Made by a program: the position numbers and the translations under genes. From Burkholderiaceae bacterium (GTDB lineage Bacteria > Pseudomonadota > Gammaproteobacteria > Burkholderiales > Burkholderiaceae_E): 41,784 nucleotides of DNA. Under the pieces are notes generated by a model. It was not told the origin of the DNA. It searched no databases and worked only from the letters and a program-made list of their open reading frames with translations. The stretch's first letter is position 1; each line of letters starts with the position of its first letter. This document shows, in pieces, positions 1-8,612 of this stretch. The stretch covers positions 1-41,784 of the forward strand of contig JAHDXY010000010.1 of NCBI GenBank assembly GCA_023384005.1, in the 5' to 3' direction.

Positions 1-913
1 GCGCCTTGTAGGCCTTGCCCATGTACCCCGCCCACTCCGGATGGAAATGGAAGCGGCCCTGCACGTCCGCGGCCTCCGACTCTGCGGTTTCGTAGCGCTT
101 GTCACGCGGATACAGATAGCCTTCCAGCACGTACTCGGAATCGGCCAGGGTATAGGCATCGATCGTGCGGCACTTCACCAGCCGCACCGGTGAGCCCTGC
201 ACCGCACCGGCGATGCCGATCTCGTCGCAGCCCTTCGGCAGAATCGCGTAATCAAAGCCCGAACCGGCTACGAAAGTACAGGACGGCGGCACGCCGAAAC
301 ACATAGTCAGGGGGATCGGCTCGTCGTCCTTGTAGTGCTCCGTCATGACCTGCCACATGTGGGAACCCGGCGAGATCTGGAAGGTACCGACGTTGCCCCA
401 GCGGAAATTCATCCGGTTGTAGCCAATATGGCTGCCACCGTCGAAATACGGTCCCACCACGCACGAGATGCCCGAACCGATCGTCAACTCGGTCTCGAGC
501 GGCGTGTGGCGAATGGCGGTGATCCATCTATTGACGTCCAGATCGTCGGTGATGACTTCCTCCTGAACGGGCGCCTCCTCCTGCGAGATGATCACGGGCG
601 GGATCGGACGGTCGATGGCTCGGGCCACTTTCCTCACGCGATCAGGCGAGTTCTCCCACCCGAACAAGGCTTCGACGACCTTGATGTCGCCGAAAAGGTT
701 GGTGATCGCGCGGGCGTGCGGCTTGCCCTTGACGTTGTTGAACAGCATCGGCAGGCTGCCATCGAAGATCTTCTGCAAGCCGGTGATCTCGAGATCCGGA
801 TCCACTTCCTTGTCGGTTTCGATCAGATAGCCCTGGGACCGAAACCACTCCACCGCCTCGCGCAAATCCTTGACGCCAGCCCTGGTCGCGATCCTGTTCG
901 TTACATCGTCCAT
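1..913 (-). CDS. UbiD-family (prFMN-dependent) decarboxylase, C-terminus cut by window edge
   Basis: This is the N-terminal ~304 residues of a UbiD-family decarboxylase; the rest lies left of the window. UbiD enzymes reversibly (de)carboxylate aromatic or alpha,beta-unsaturated acids with prenylated FMN. Seen here: an N-terminal UbiD fold region, the segment GYNRMNFRWGN holding the prFMN-contacting Arg, and DSEYVLEGYL holding a Glu of the E-R-E active-site set. The start is ATG at 913, preceded by a strong GGAGG Shine-Dalgarno. The gene lies 54 bp downstream of ubiX on the same strand, so the two are probably co-transcribed. The substrate cannot be told from sequence; the IclR gene upstream suggests an inducible catabolic role rather than ubiquinone synthesis. 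Confidence 0.9.
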   Translation of the reverse strand, partial: MDDVTNRIATRAGVKDLREAVEWFRSQGYLIETDKEVDPDLEITGLQKIFDGSLPMLFNNVKGKPHARAITNLFGDIKVVEALFGWENSPDRVRKVARAIDRPIPPVIISQEEAPVQEEVITDDLDVNRWITAIRHTPLETELTIGSGISCVVGPYFDGGSHIGYNRMNFRWGNVGTFQISPGSHMWQVMTEHYKDDEPIPLTMCFGVPPSCTFVAGSGFDYAILPKGCDEIGIAGAVQGSPVRLVKCRTIDAYTLADSEYVLEGYLYPRDKRYETAESEAADVQGRFHFHPEWAGYMGKAYKA

Positions 914-967
914 TGTCCTTCCTCCGTTTGCTTCAAAGTTTAGAATCGGGGGTACTCATCAAGTGCG

Positions 968-1558
968 TTACGCAAGATGAGCGACCTCCTTGGTACGCAT
1001 TTTCCCGTCCCAGCGCCGCGCGAAATCGGCCGGAAGACCGAACTGGTCGAGAACTCGAGCCACCACGTGGTTGACGATGTCGTCGATGCTTTGCGGGTGG
1101 TTGTAGAAAGCCGGCATGGGCGGCATGATCGTGACGCCCATGCGCGAGAGCTTCAGCATGTTCTCGAGATGGATATCGTTGAGTGGCATCTCACGTGCAA
1201 CCAGCACCAGCGGACGCCGCTCCTTGAGAATCACGTCGGCGGCGCGATGGACCAGGTGATCGCCGATGCCGTGGGCAATTGCCGCAAGAGTGCGCATCGA
1301 GCATGGCGCGATGACCATCCCCTCGGTCACGAAAGACCCCGAGGACACCGTAGCGCCCATGTTGCCTTCGGAATGCGTCACGGTCGCCAGTGCGCGCACC
1401 TGCTGAAGGGAGAGACTGGTTTCGTGCTCGATGGTTTGCTTGGCCCACTTGCTCACCACCAGGTGGGTTTCGACGTCGGACCCGTGCAGCGCCTCGAGCA
1501 GTCGAACTCCGAATATGGCGCCGGTGGCGCCGGTGATTCCGACAATCAGTCTCTTCAT
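968..1558 (-). CDS. ubiX: UbiX-family flavin prenyltransferase
   Basis: Flavin prenyltransferase of about 196 residues, the usual length. UbiX joins a dimethylallyl unit to FMN to give the prenyl-FMN used by UbiD, in the cytoplasm. Family signs are the N-terminal Rossmann-like GITGATGAIFGVRLLEAL, the SSGSF segment, VIAPCSM and the C-terminal PAFYNHP. I chose ATG 1558 (MKRLIVG) over an upstream in-frame ATG at 1609, because the family begins directly at this first strand. Its position just before ubiD makes it the dedicated cofactor supplier. About 290 bp separate it from the iclR stop; a promoter may lie there. Confidence 0.93.
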   Translation of the reverse strand: MKRLIVGITGATGAIFGVRLLEALHGSDVETHLVVSKWAKQTIEHETSLSLQQVRALATVTHSEGNMGATVSSGSFVTEGMVIAPCSMRTLAAIAHGIGDHLVHRAADVILKERRPLVLVAREMPLNDIHLENMLKLSRMGVTIMPPMPAFYNHPQSIDDIVNHVVARVLDQFGLPADFARRWDGKMRTKEVAHLA

Positions 1559-1848
1559 AACCTCAATCTCGGCGATGGAATTCCGGGCCACATTCGGCGA
1601 GCAGTCCACTCAATGGACTATTTGGCTTCTCTGTAACCACCTGATGTGTAGCTATCGGGTCAACTGACGGTGAGTTGGTGGACAAACGGTAGCAAAACAG
1701 GCAGCTGGCTGACAACACGCGGCGCTGCTAAACATTGTCACTATGTGGACTACGCGTCGGGAGACGTCAAACTGTACGCTTCCCGGCGAGCCAGGCGTTT
1801 GCATTGCGGTGCCGACTCAACTCCCGGGGCGGGCGTTGAGCGAGAGGG
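1559..1848. promoter_or_regulatory. Intergenic region upstream of ubiX-ubiD; possible promoter/operator
   Basis: 290 bp between the iclR stop and the ubiX start hold no gene I can support. Near 1658-1676 there is a short inverted repeat (CAACT, six bases, AGTTG), which could be an operator half-site pair for the neighbouring IclR protein. That is inference only; no clear -35/-10 pair was recognised. Confidence 0.25.
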
Positions 1849-2643
1849 TCACGGGTGGACTGAATGCTCCAGACTCTTCTCCAACTGCGCGACTTCCAGT
1901 CCGATCAGGCTCGCGATCTCTTCCTGGCGCTCCGCGGACATGCGACTCGATATGGCGCCGATGCTGATCGCCAGAAATGGTTCGCTGAATCGGGAGCGGA
2001 TCGGCAAGCCGACCGAGCTAGCACCAGGGGTGATGTGCACGTCATTTACCGCATAGCCGAGTTCCTTGCATCGGTTGATCATGTTCATCAGCGACCTCGA
2101 CGTCAGGTCGTTGTATGCCCCCAGCCTGAGCGCGTTGGCGGAGACGATCTCGTCCACGGCCTGCTCGGGTAGCGACATCAGGAGCGCAAGTCCGCCCGCG
2201 CCGACTCCAAGCGGTCGTCGCGTGCCGACATCCAGGGTCAGCGCCTTGATGGGGAACGAGCCCTCTTTACGATCTATGCAAACAGCGTCGTAGCCGCTAC
2301 GAATCGTCAGAAAAACCGTATCGCCGGTCTTCTCGGCAAGCCGCTCCAGGGCGGGACGACAGATGTCGCGCAGGTTGAAGCTTGAAGACGCTGCCAGTCC
2401 CAGTTCAAAGACCAGATGTCCGAGAAAGTATCGGTGGGTGCGGGAATCCTGCCTGACCATGCCTTCAGCCATCAGGCATTTGAGAATACGGTGGGCCGTT
2501 GGGCGCTCGAGCTTTGCGTGGCGAGAAATATCGACGAGGCGTAACCCCGTGCTGTTGCGCGATGCAATGACACGCAGGACTTGGGCGGCACGTTCAATGC
2601 TTTGCGTGCCGGCGACAGGTTTCCGGATGGTCGTATCGGCCAC
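1849..2643 (-). CDS. IclR-family transcriptional regulator
   Basis: IclR-type regulator of 264 residues. The N-terminal winged helix-turn-helix spans about residues 12-75 (SIERAAQVLRVIAS, then LVDISRHAKLERPTAHRILKCL). The C-terminal effector-binding domain follows, with typical segments LGHLVFELG, RRPLGVGAGGLALL and ITPGASSVGLPI. These regulators bind small aromatic or carboxylic effectors and control nearby catabolic genes. The start is GTG 2643 with AGGGG placed about seven bases upstream. It is transcribed toward ubiX-ubiD and so probably controls them. An 8-bp inverted repeat lies 22 bp upstream of its start and may be an autoregulatory operator. Confidence 0.92.
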   Translation of the reverse strand: MADTTIRKPVAGTQSIERAAQVLRVIASRNSTGLRLVDISRHAKLERPTAHRILKCLMAEGMVRQDSRTHRYFLGHLVFELGLAASSSFNLRDICRPALERLAEKTGDTVFLTIRSGYDAVCIDRKEGSFPIKALTLDVGTRRPLGVGAGGLALLMSLPEQAVDEIVSANALRLGAYNDLTSRSLMNMINRCKELGYAVNDVHITPGASSVGLPIRSRFSEPFLAISIGAISSRMSAERQEEIASLIGLEVAQLEKSLEHSVHP

Positions 2644-2664
2644 TTGATCCCCTAGCAGCTTGAT

Positions 2665-2687
2665 GCGAAACCTGCCATCGGTTTCGC
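2665..2687. promoter_or_regulatory. Inverted repeat upstream of iclR (candidate operator)
   Basis: Perfect 8-bp arms GCGAAACC and GGTTTCGC with a 7-base spacer, 22 bp before the GTG start of the IclR regulator. IclR proteins often bind palindromes close to their own promoter, so an autoregulatory operator fits. It could instead be an insertion-sequence end, because a transposase remnant begins about 60 bp away. Confidence 0.35.
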
Positions 2688-2744
2688 GGCGGATGCGTTG
2701 ATCTTGGAAGCCAACCAGACGAGGTCAGACAGATTCGCGGTCAA

Positions 2745-3224
2745 TTGGATCCCCAGACTGCGATGTTCGCCTACTTCTCGCCGGAGTCGCGAGTGCCCGG
2801 CGATCATCCGCTGCGCCGGATCAAGGAGCACGCCGACGCGGTGCTGCGCTCGATGAACGCGGAACTCGATCGGCTGTACGCGAGCACGGGTCGCCCGTCG
2901 ATTCCGCCCGAGCGGCTCCTGAAGGCGAGCCTGCTCGTTGCGCCGTACTCGGTGCGCTCGGACCGGATGTTCTGCGAGATGCCCGACTACAACATCTTGT
3001 TCCGATGGTTCCTGGACATGAGCCTGGACGAGCGGGGGCTGGACCAGTCGGCGTTCTCGCGGCTGCGAACCCTGCTCACGGGCGAGGAGCCCGCGCGCAT
3101 GCGCCGCTCTGGACCTCAACTGGCGCGTCTCGTCGGTCATCATCGTCGTGTCGGGCCGTTTCCCATCGAGCTGCTCGTATGGTCTCGCCCCCGCCCGTCT
3201 CGTCCCGGCGCGAAAAAACCGTAG
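2745..3224 (+). pseudogene. Truncated IS5/IS1182-type transposase (N-terminal DUF772 region only)
   Basis: Residues 7 to about 110 match the N-terminus of IS5/IS1182-type transposases (YFSPESRVPGDHPLRRIK, GRPSIPPERLLKASLL, MPDYNILFRWFLDMSL, LDQSAFSRLR). After SRLR the homology stops at about 3075 and the remaining ORF looks like read-through into unrelated DNA. The DDE catalytic domain is absent, so this is a dead remnant. It lies between the iclR and lysR genes and marks a recombination boundary between two modules. Confidence 0.8.
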
Positions 3225-3234
3225 AGTAGATGCC

Positions 3235-4134
3235 ATGCGCAAACTACCGTCCCTTTCATCTCTGCTCGCGTTCGAGGCGGCGGCACGGCATCTCAGCTTT
3301 ACCCGAGCCGCGACCGAACTCAATGTGACGCAGGGCGCGATCAGCCAGCGCATCAAGACCCTAGAAGATCTGCTCGGCCAGTTGTTGTTCGTTCGCGACG
3401 GCAATGCGCTGCGCATGACGGATACGGGAATCGAATATCTGGCGGCGATTCGCCACGTCATCCGTGATATCCGCAGTGCGACGGATCGAACTGTCAACCG
3501 GCAACGCGGCGACGTGCTGACGATCGGCTGCCTGGGAACGTTCGCGCTCAAATGCCTCCTTCCATGCCTCGGCGACTTCCGAAGACTGTATCCCGAGATA
3601 GAGGTTCGCCTTCGCACTCCCGTTCCATTCGAAAGCTCGCCGATCCATGACTACGACGTCTCGATTCAGCACGGGTTCGTCGCGCGCTGGCCGCATATGT
3701 CAGCCGTCAAGCTCGAGGACGAGGAATGCTTCCCTGTCTGTAGCCCGCTGCTCCTGAATGGAGAGCGGGGCCTTTCGGAACTGTCGGATCTGACCCGGCA
3801 CACCGTCATTCGGACGTCCTCGCCCCTCGTCCCGCAGGATGAATGGCCACTTTGGCTCGAACAGGCGGGATTGCCGGGATTGGCGTTCGAGGCTGAGTTG
3901 AGCTGCGACTTCCTGTACCCGTGCTACCAGGCGGCCATTGACGGGTTGGGAATTGCCATGGGACGGACAGCCGTCGTCCGTCGCGACATAGCGGCCGGGC
4001 GTCTCGTAGAGCCCTTTTCGATCAGGATGAGTTCGCCGCTCGGCTATCATCTCATCGTCGCCCCTGATCGGGCCGAACTACCTAAGGTGAAACTCTTCCG
4101 TAGTTGGGCGCTCGCAGCGCTAAGGGGGGCGTAG
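3235..4134 (+). CDS. LysR-family transcriptional regulator (GcvA-like)
   Basis: A 299-residue LysR regulator. The HTH is at about residues 5-62 (LSSLLAFEAAARHLSFTRAA, then ELNVTQGAISQRIKTLE). The substrate-binding domain follows from about 90, with strands of the type TIGCLGTFALKCLLPCL and a late GLGIAMGR. The opening and HTH resemble GcvA-type members. I chose ATG 3235 (MRKLPSLSS) because the family begins there; an upstream in-frame start would add 29 unrelated residues. No divergent partner is visible, since the upstream side is a broken transposase. It may act on the importer operon downstream, but an IS4 remnant and a repeat lie between them. Confidence 0.92.
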   Translation: MRKLPSLSSLLAFEAAARHLSFTRAATELNVTQGAISQRIKTLEDLLGQLLFVRDGNALRMTDTGIEYLAAIRHVIRDIRSATDRTVNRQRGDVLTIGCLGTFALKCLLPCLGDFRRLYPEIEVRLRTPVPFESSPIHDYDVSIQHGFVARWPHMSAVKLEDEECFPVCSPLLLNGERGLSELSDLTRHTVIRTSSPLVPQDEWPLWLEQAGLPGLAFEAELSCDFLYPCYQAAIDGLGIAMGRTAVVRRDIAAGRLVEPFSIRMSSPLGYHLIVAPDRAELPKVKLFRSWALAALRGA

Positions 4135-4168
4135 GATTGCCCGACACCAGGCAGTGGGAGAGGGTGGA

Positions 4169-4254
4169 CAGCCTACCCGCTGCCGGCCATTAGATCGACT
4201 AATGGCGACATCGGCAAAATTGGCTTGGCGGCGGATACGAAGCTCTTTACATTG
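4169..4254 (+). repeat. 86-bp direct repeat, copy A
   Basis: 86 bp that recur at 9691-9776 in the same orientation with about 74 identities. It contains a perfect 8-bp inverted repeat GCCATTAG / CTAATGGC around ATCGA (4186-4206) and the shared core AATTGGCTTGGCGGCGG. It begins 35 bp after the lysR stop. The pair brackets the IS4 remnant, the ABC importer and the epimerase gene, and may be two remnants of the same end of a lost insertion sequence. Confidence 0.85.
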
Positions 4255-4397
4255 CGACAGTCTCCGGTTCGATCGACGTCCGCCGGACACAAAGCCAGCA
4301 TTGACGGTAGTTTCGGGCAATTCAGGGGGTGTTCACGATTTGAATTGTGACTTGCCGATTTGCGATGCTTTGGAGTTTGACCGCCCCGAGGCGACGC

Positions 4398-4700
4398 ATG
4401 AACGCGGGCAAGACGCTGTTCGCGCAGGTGATCGAGTTCGTGCGGCGGAAGACCTTCGGGCGCAGCTGCGATGCTCTCGCCCAACGCCGGATCGCACGCC
4501 CCCGGGTGCTCCAGGCGCAGGAGCCGTCGGTGCTCGGTCTCGATGCGAGCGTTTACGCGCTCGATGCCGCCACCGGCGACCTGATGGACCGGGGCTGTCT
4601 GGGGCAGCGCGACGATCGCGTGATTTGCGACCAGCCCCACCTGCGTGTTCGTCGCCTTGAGCCAATTGATCCTGTTCGACATCTGACCGGACACTACTGA
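4398..4700 (+). pseudogene. IS4-family transposase remnant with internal deletions
   Basis: The start MNAGKTLFAQVIEFV is the N-terminus of IS4-family transposases with a DUF4372 domain. Later pieces in the same frame, VYALDAATGDL, MDRGCL and RVICDQ, match separate, normally distant blocks of the catalytic domain. The ORF of about 100 codons replaces the 350-400 expected, so the gene has lost several internal segments yet stayed open. An IS-end-like stretch occurs near 4322-4380. It is non-functional and shows that the region just upstream of the importer operon was an IS insertion site. Confidence 0.75.
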
Positions 4701-4809
4701 TTCCAACTGATGTTGCATGCTTCTTCTTGACTCGCCGTCAGCCAGATCCGATCGACGCGGCGCCCGACGGCGGCCCCTGGCCCGAGCAACCCTCCCGAAG
4801 GAGATTCCG

Positions 4810-5823
4810 ATGAAGACCCTTGCAAGACGCGTCGCCACATTGCTGTTGTGCGCAACGGCGGCGACCACGGCCCAAGCGCAACCGATGGCCGCGCTCGCCA
4901 GCGCCGCCGAGAAGAAACCCGCGGTCACCTGGTACGAAAGTTCACCATCCGAGCAGGCCGACAAGGTCATTGCGGCGTTCAACGCCAAGTACCCCAACGT
5001 GAAGGTCCGGCATACTCGTCTGGTGGGCGGCAACGAGCTTGCCGTGCGCACGGTGCAGGAAATGCAGGCACGCGGTTATACCGGCGACGTACTCACCGGC
5101 GGCGCGGACCACCTGTGGCAGCTCAAGGGCCGCGGCCTTCTGGAGTCGGTCGACTGGAACGCATTGGGCGCGGGAAAGGACATGGCACCCAACGCGAACA
5201 TGATCAGCACGGCGGCGTCCGTCTACGTCGTTTCGTGGAACAGCAAGAAGGTGACCGACGCCGAGGCTCCGTCCACCTGGGAACAGGTGCTCGATCCGAA
5301 ATGGAGCGGCCGGATCGGCTCATGGGTGCGTGCCGCCGCGTTTGCACAGCTTGCGGCCAACGAGGGTGAAGACAAGGCCACCCAGCAGCTCGAGCGCTTC
5401 GTTGCGCTCAAGCCCATGTTGTTCAAGAGCACATTTCCGCTCGCCCAGGCCGTCGGCGCCGGCGAGATCGACCTGGGCATCGGGTTCTATCACTCCACGT
5501 TGCCGCCGCTCAATGCTGGCGCGCCGATCAAGATGCGGGCCCTGGACGTCGTGCCGATGCACATCATCTATTCGGGTATCAGCAAGGGCGCGAAGAACCT
5601 GGAAGGCGCCAAGCTGCTGCTGGCCTGGCTGGCATCGGAGGAAGGCGCGCTGGCCTACGAGGGTGCAACCGGCCGCGGCAACCCGCTGATGGCCAGGACC
5701 AAGACCGCCCAGTTCATCCAGGGCAAGAAACTGTCCGAATGGCCGCCTGAAAAATCGGGCGAACTCGGCACCCTCAATGAGCGTTACAACAAGATACTGG
5801 AAACGGTCGGGGCCGCACGGTGA
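4810..5823 (+). CDS. ABC transporter periplasmic substrate-binding protein (AfuA/FbpA-like family 1)
   Basis: Solute-binding protein of 337 residues. The signal peptide is residues 1-23, with a basic start MKTLARR, a hydrophobic stretch and a cut after AQA. The mature part is a type II binding protein of the Fe(III)/polyamine/aminoethylphosphonate group (VTWYESSPSEQADKVIAAF at the start, VYVVSWNSKKV, then the EEGALAYEG hinge region). ATG 4810 has AAGGAG upstream and starts a proper signal peptide; the in-frame start at 4717 does not. It is the first gene of a tightly coupled operon with permease, ATPase and epimerase. The ligand is unknown; the linked epimerase makes an organic ligand more likely than iron. 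Confidence 0.88.
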   Translation: MKTLARRVATLLLCATAATTAQAQPMAALASAAEKKPAVTWYESSPSEQADKVIAAFNAKYPNVKVRHTRLVGGNELAVRTVQEMQARGYTGDVLTGGADHLWQLKGRGLLESVDWNALGAGKDMAPNANMISTAASVYVVSWNSKKVTDAEAPSTWEQVLDPKWSGRIGSWVRAAAFAQLAANEGEDKATQQLERFVALKPMLFKSTFPLAQAVGAGEIDLGIGFYHSTLPPLNAGAPIKMRALDVVPMHIIYSGISKGAKNLEGAKLLLAWLASEEGALAYEGATGRGNPLMARTKTAQFIQGKKLSEWPPEKSGELGTLNERYNKILETVGAAR

Positions 5824-7526
5824 GCCTGCGGCAGCAACTTTCGCCATTGAACATCGGGCTGTTGCTGCTGCTCTTGTACCTGGTGGTAGTGCCGCTGACC
5901 CTGCTGCTGGTCGCCAGTTTCACACCCACCGGACTGCCCCTGGACCCCGGCTGGGGCCTGGTCCATTTCCGCAGCGTCTACGGCGATCCGGGTTTCTACA
6001 CCCTGGTCGGCAATACCGTGGTGTTCGCGTTGGGCTGCACGGCAGGCGCGCTGCTGGTGGGCGCAATGCTGGCCTGGCTGGTAGAACGAACCGACCTGCC
6101 GTTCAAGGCAACGGCGCGGGTGACGATTGCGCTTCCCATGGTGCTGCCGCCCTTTCTGCTAGCCATGGGCTGGGCACTGCTGGCCAGTCCGCGCAGCGGC
6201 TCGCTGAACGAGGTGCTCAAGGTGCTGTTCGAGCTGGACCAGGGACCGCTGAACATCTATTCGCTGGGCGGCATGGTGTTCGTCGAGACCCTGGCTCTGG
6301 TGCCATCCGTCTACCTGATCCTGTCCAGCGCATTTCGCAACATGGACCCGGCGCTCGAGGAGGCCGCCATGACCAGCGGTGCGCGCTGGCCCCAGATGAT
6401 CCGGCGCATCTTCCTGCCGATGCTGGCGCCCGCACTGCTTGCCGCCGCGGCCTACCTGCTGATTGTCGGTTTCCTGGTGTTCGACGTGCCCGGTACGCTG
6501 GGCCTTCCCGTGGGCATCTTCGTCGTGTCGTCGCGCATCGTGTACCTGGCCACCGACCAGTCCGGCGGTACTGCGGCATACGGACAGATCGCCGCCATCG
6601 GGGTCACGTTCCTGTTGCTGCTGCTCGCCCTGGCATGGGCCTACCGCCGGCTCACCGCGCAGGCTAGCCGTTTCGTCACGGTGACAGGCAAGGGTTACCG
6701 TCCACGCGAGCTCAAGCTCGGCGCGCTGACACCGCTGGCCCTCGGCCTGGTCGTTCTGTATTTCGTACTGTCGGTCGTTGCGCCGCTGGGGCTGCTGTTG
6801 TGGACCAGCCTGGCACCGTACCTGGCGCCGGTCAGCTGGGAGATGTTGCCCAAGCTCAGTCTGGACAACCACATCGCACTGTTCGGCAACAAGCGCCTGG
6901 GCGCTGCCAGCTGGCGCTCGATCTGGATTTCCGCGCTGAGCGCCACGATCGTCACGACGATCGCGCTGCTGGTGGCCTGGGCAGTGCTGCGGGGCAAGGG
7001 CCGCGCTCGCAAGGTGATTGACACCTTGTCGTTCATGCCGCTGGCGATTCCCGGAACCATGATCGGCATGGCACTGGTCTACGTCTACCTGACGCTGAGT
7101 TTCATCCCGGTCTACGGCACTGCGTGGATCATGGTGATTGCTTATGTCACGGTCTACCTGTCGTTTACCTCCCGCGCTGCCAATGCGACGCTGATCCAGC
7201 TGCACCCCGAACTCGAAGAGGCGGCGCGCACCAGCGGCGGCACGCCAGCCTACACCATCCGGCGCATCGTGCTGCCGCTGATGCTGCCAGCACTGGCCGG
7301 CGCCTGGGTCTGGGTCGTCGCGCACGTGATGCGCGAACTCTCGACCGCCTTGTTGCTGCAGGGCGATGACAACGCCACGGTCGCGGTACAGCTGTGGAGC
7401 TACTGGTCGGGCGGGGAGCCGAACAAGGCGGCCGCCGTCGGTGTCTGGCTAGTGCTGGCGATGACCGTGGTCACGATCGGCTGGCAATGGCTCTCGGCGC
7501 GGCGGCCTGTCGCGCCGGCGCAATGA
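5820..7526 (+). CDS. ABC transporter permease, duplicated FbpB/AfuB type
   Basis: A 568-residue inner-membrane permease with two fused BPD_transp_1 halves and about 12 membrane segments, the arrangement of iron(III)-type FbpB permeases. Each half has an EAA loop for contact with the ATPase: EEAAMTSGARWPQMIRRI in the first and EEAARTSGGTPAYTIRRI in the second. The GTG start overlaps the TGA of the binding-protein gene by four bases (GTGA), so translation is probably coupled. It forms the channel of the importer with the downstream ATPase. Confidence 0.92.
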   Translation: MSLRQQLSPLNIGLLLLLLYLVVVPLTLLLVASFTPTGLPLDPGWGLVHFRSVYGDPGFYTLVGNTVVFALGCTAGALLVGAMLAWLVERTDLPFKATARVTIALPMVLPPFLLAMGWALLASPRSGSLNEVLKVLFELDQGPLNIYSLGGMVFVETLALVPSVYLILSSAFRNMDPALEEAAMTSGARWPQMIRRIFLPMLAPALLAAAAYLLIVGFLVFDVPGTLGLPVGIFVVSSRIVYLATDQSGGTAAYGQIAAIGVTFLLLLLALAWAYRRLTAQASRFVTVTGKGYRPRELKLGALTPLALGLVVLYFVLSVVAPLGLLLWTSLAPYLAPVSWEMLPKLSLDNHIALFGNKRLGAASWRSIWISALSATIVTTIALLVAWAVLRGKGRARKVIDTLSFMPLAIPGTMIGMALVYVYLTLSFIPVYGTAWIMVIAYVTVYLSFTSRAANATLIQLHPELEEAARTSGGTPAYTIRRIVLPLMLPALAGAWVWVVAHVMRELSTALLLQGDDNATVAVQLWSYWSGGEPNKAAAVGVWLVLAMTVVTIGWQWLSARRPVAPAQ

Positions 7527-7532
7527 GGAAAA

Positions 7533-8612
7533 ATGCTGAACATCGAAGAGCTCTGGCTCACCTACCCCGGCGCCGCCCAGCCGTCGGTCAAGGGCATCTC
7601 TCTGAGGGTCGAGCCGGGCGAGTTCCTGACCCTGCTGGGCCCGAGCGGCTGCGGCAAGACCTCGACCCTGCGCAGCATCGCCGGACTCGAAACACCCGAC
7701 TCCGGGCGTATCACGATCGGCGACACACTGGTGTTCGGCGACGGCGGACGCTGCAATGTGCCCACCCATGCGCGCGACATCGCCATGGTGTTCCAGTCCT
7801 ATGCGATCTGGCCGCACATGAGCGTCAGCCAGAATGTCGCCTTCCCGCTCGACGTGATGAAGACGCCGCGGCAGCAGTCGCGCCGCCGCGTCGACGAAGT
7901 GCTCGACATGGTCGGCCTGCGCGAGTTGGCTAGTCGCAGCGCTACGCAACTCTCGGGCGGTCAACAACAGCGCGTCGCGATCGCCCGCGCCCTGGTACGG
8001 CGCAGCCCGGTGATGCTGCTGGACGAACCCTTGTCCAACCTGGACGCCAAGTTGCGCGAACAGATGCGCGTCGAATTGCGCGCCTTGCTCAAGCGGGTCG
8101 GCATGACCGCGATCTACGTCACGCACGACCAGGAGGAGGCGCTGATGTTGTCCGACCGCATCGCGCTGATGAATGGCGGCAGGCTGATCGAAGTTGGCAC
8201 GCCGCGCGGCCTGTATCTGGAGCCGACGACCGTGTTCGGCGCCACCTTTCTGGGCGCCGCGGAGGTCATCGCGGTGACGGGTACGGCGGGCAATCGCGCG
8301 GATACCGATATCGGCCCGCTGGAACTCGCCCGCGTGCGGCCAGGCCTGGCCCATGTCGCGATCCGGCCCGAGGCGATCCTGGTCGAACTCGCCACACAGG
8401 ATGGAACCGCGGATGGCACCAATCGACTGCCCGGGCAGCTTGCCAGCGTCGTGTTCTCCGGGCGCCAGCAACAGCTGGTGGTGGAACTGGCTGGCGGCCG
8501 CCGGCTCAACGCCCAGGTCGACGCCACCCGCCAGTTCGCGCCCGGCGACCAGGTGCGGGTTGAATTGCCGCCGGCACGTCTCATGCCCCTGCACCCCGAT
8601 CCTGCACCATGA
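7533..8612 (+). CDS. ABC transporter ATP-binding protein (PotA/FbpC type)
   Basis: ATPase subunit of 359 residues. Motifs: Walker A GPSGCGKT at 36-43, Q-loop VFQSY with Gln88, signature LSGGQQQR at 140-147, Walker B MLLDEP at 161-166 and the switch His198. A C-terminal TOBE-like regulatory domain follows (about 240-355), as in PotA, FbpC and MalK. It lies six bases after the permease stop, and its own stop overlaps the next gene by ATGA. It energises import by the preceding permease. Confidence 0.94.
   Translation: MLNIEELWLTYPGAAQPSVKGISLRVEPGEFLTLLGPSGCGKTSTLRSIAGLETPDSGRITIGDTLVFGDGGRCNVPTHARDIAMVFQSYAIWPHMSVSQNVAFPLDVMKTPRQQSRRRVDEVLDMVGLRELASRSATQLSGGQQQRVAIARALVRRSPVMLLDEPLSNLDAKLREQMRVELRALLKRVGMTAIYVTHDQEEALMLSDRIALMNGGRLIEVGTPRGLYLEPTTVFGATFLGAAEVIAVTGTAGNRADTDIGPLELARVRPGLAHVAIRPEAILVELATQDGTADGTNRLPGQLASVVFSGRQQQLVVELAGGRRLNAQVDATRQFAPGDQVRVELPPARLMPLHPDPAP

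Noticed and set aside
6159-7325. Long minus-strand frame opposite the permease gene
   Set aside because: It is a mirror of the high-GC permease codons; its composition (Arg/Gln/Asp/His-rich, no motifs) is typical of a shadow. The permease frame carries clear family motifs.
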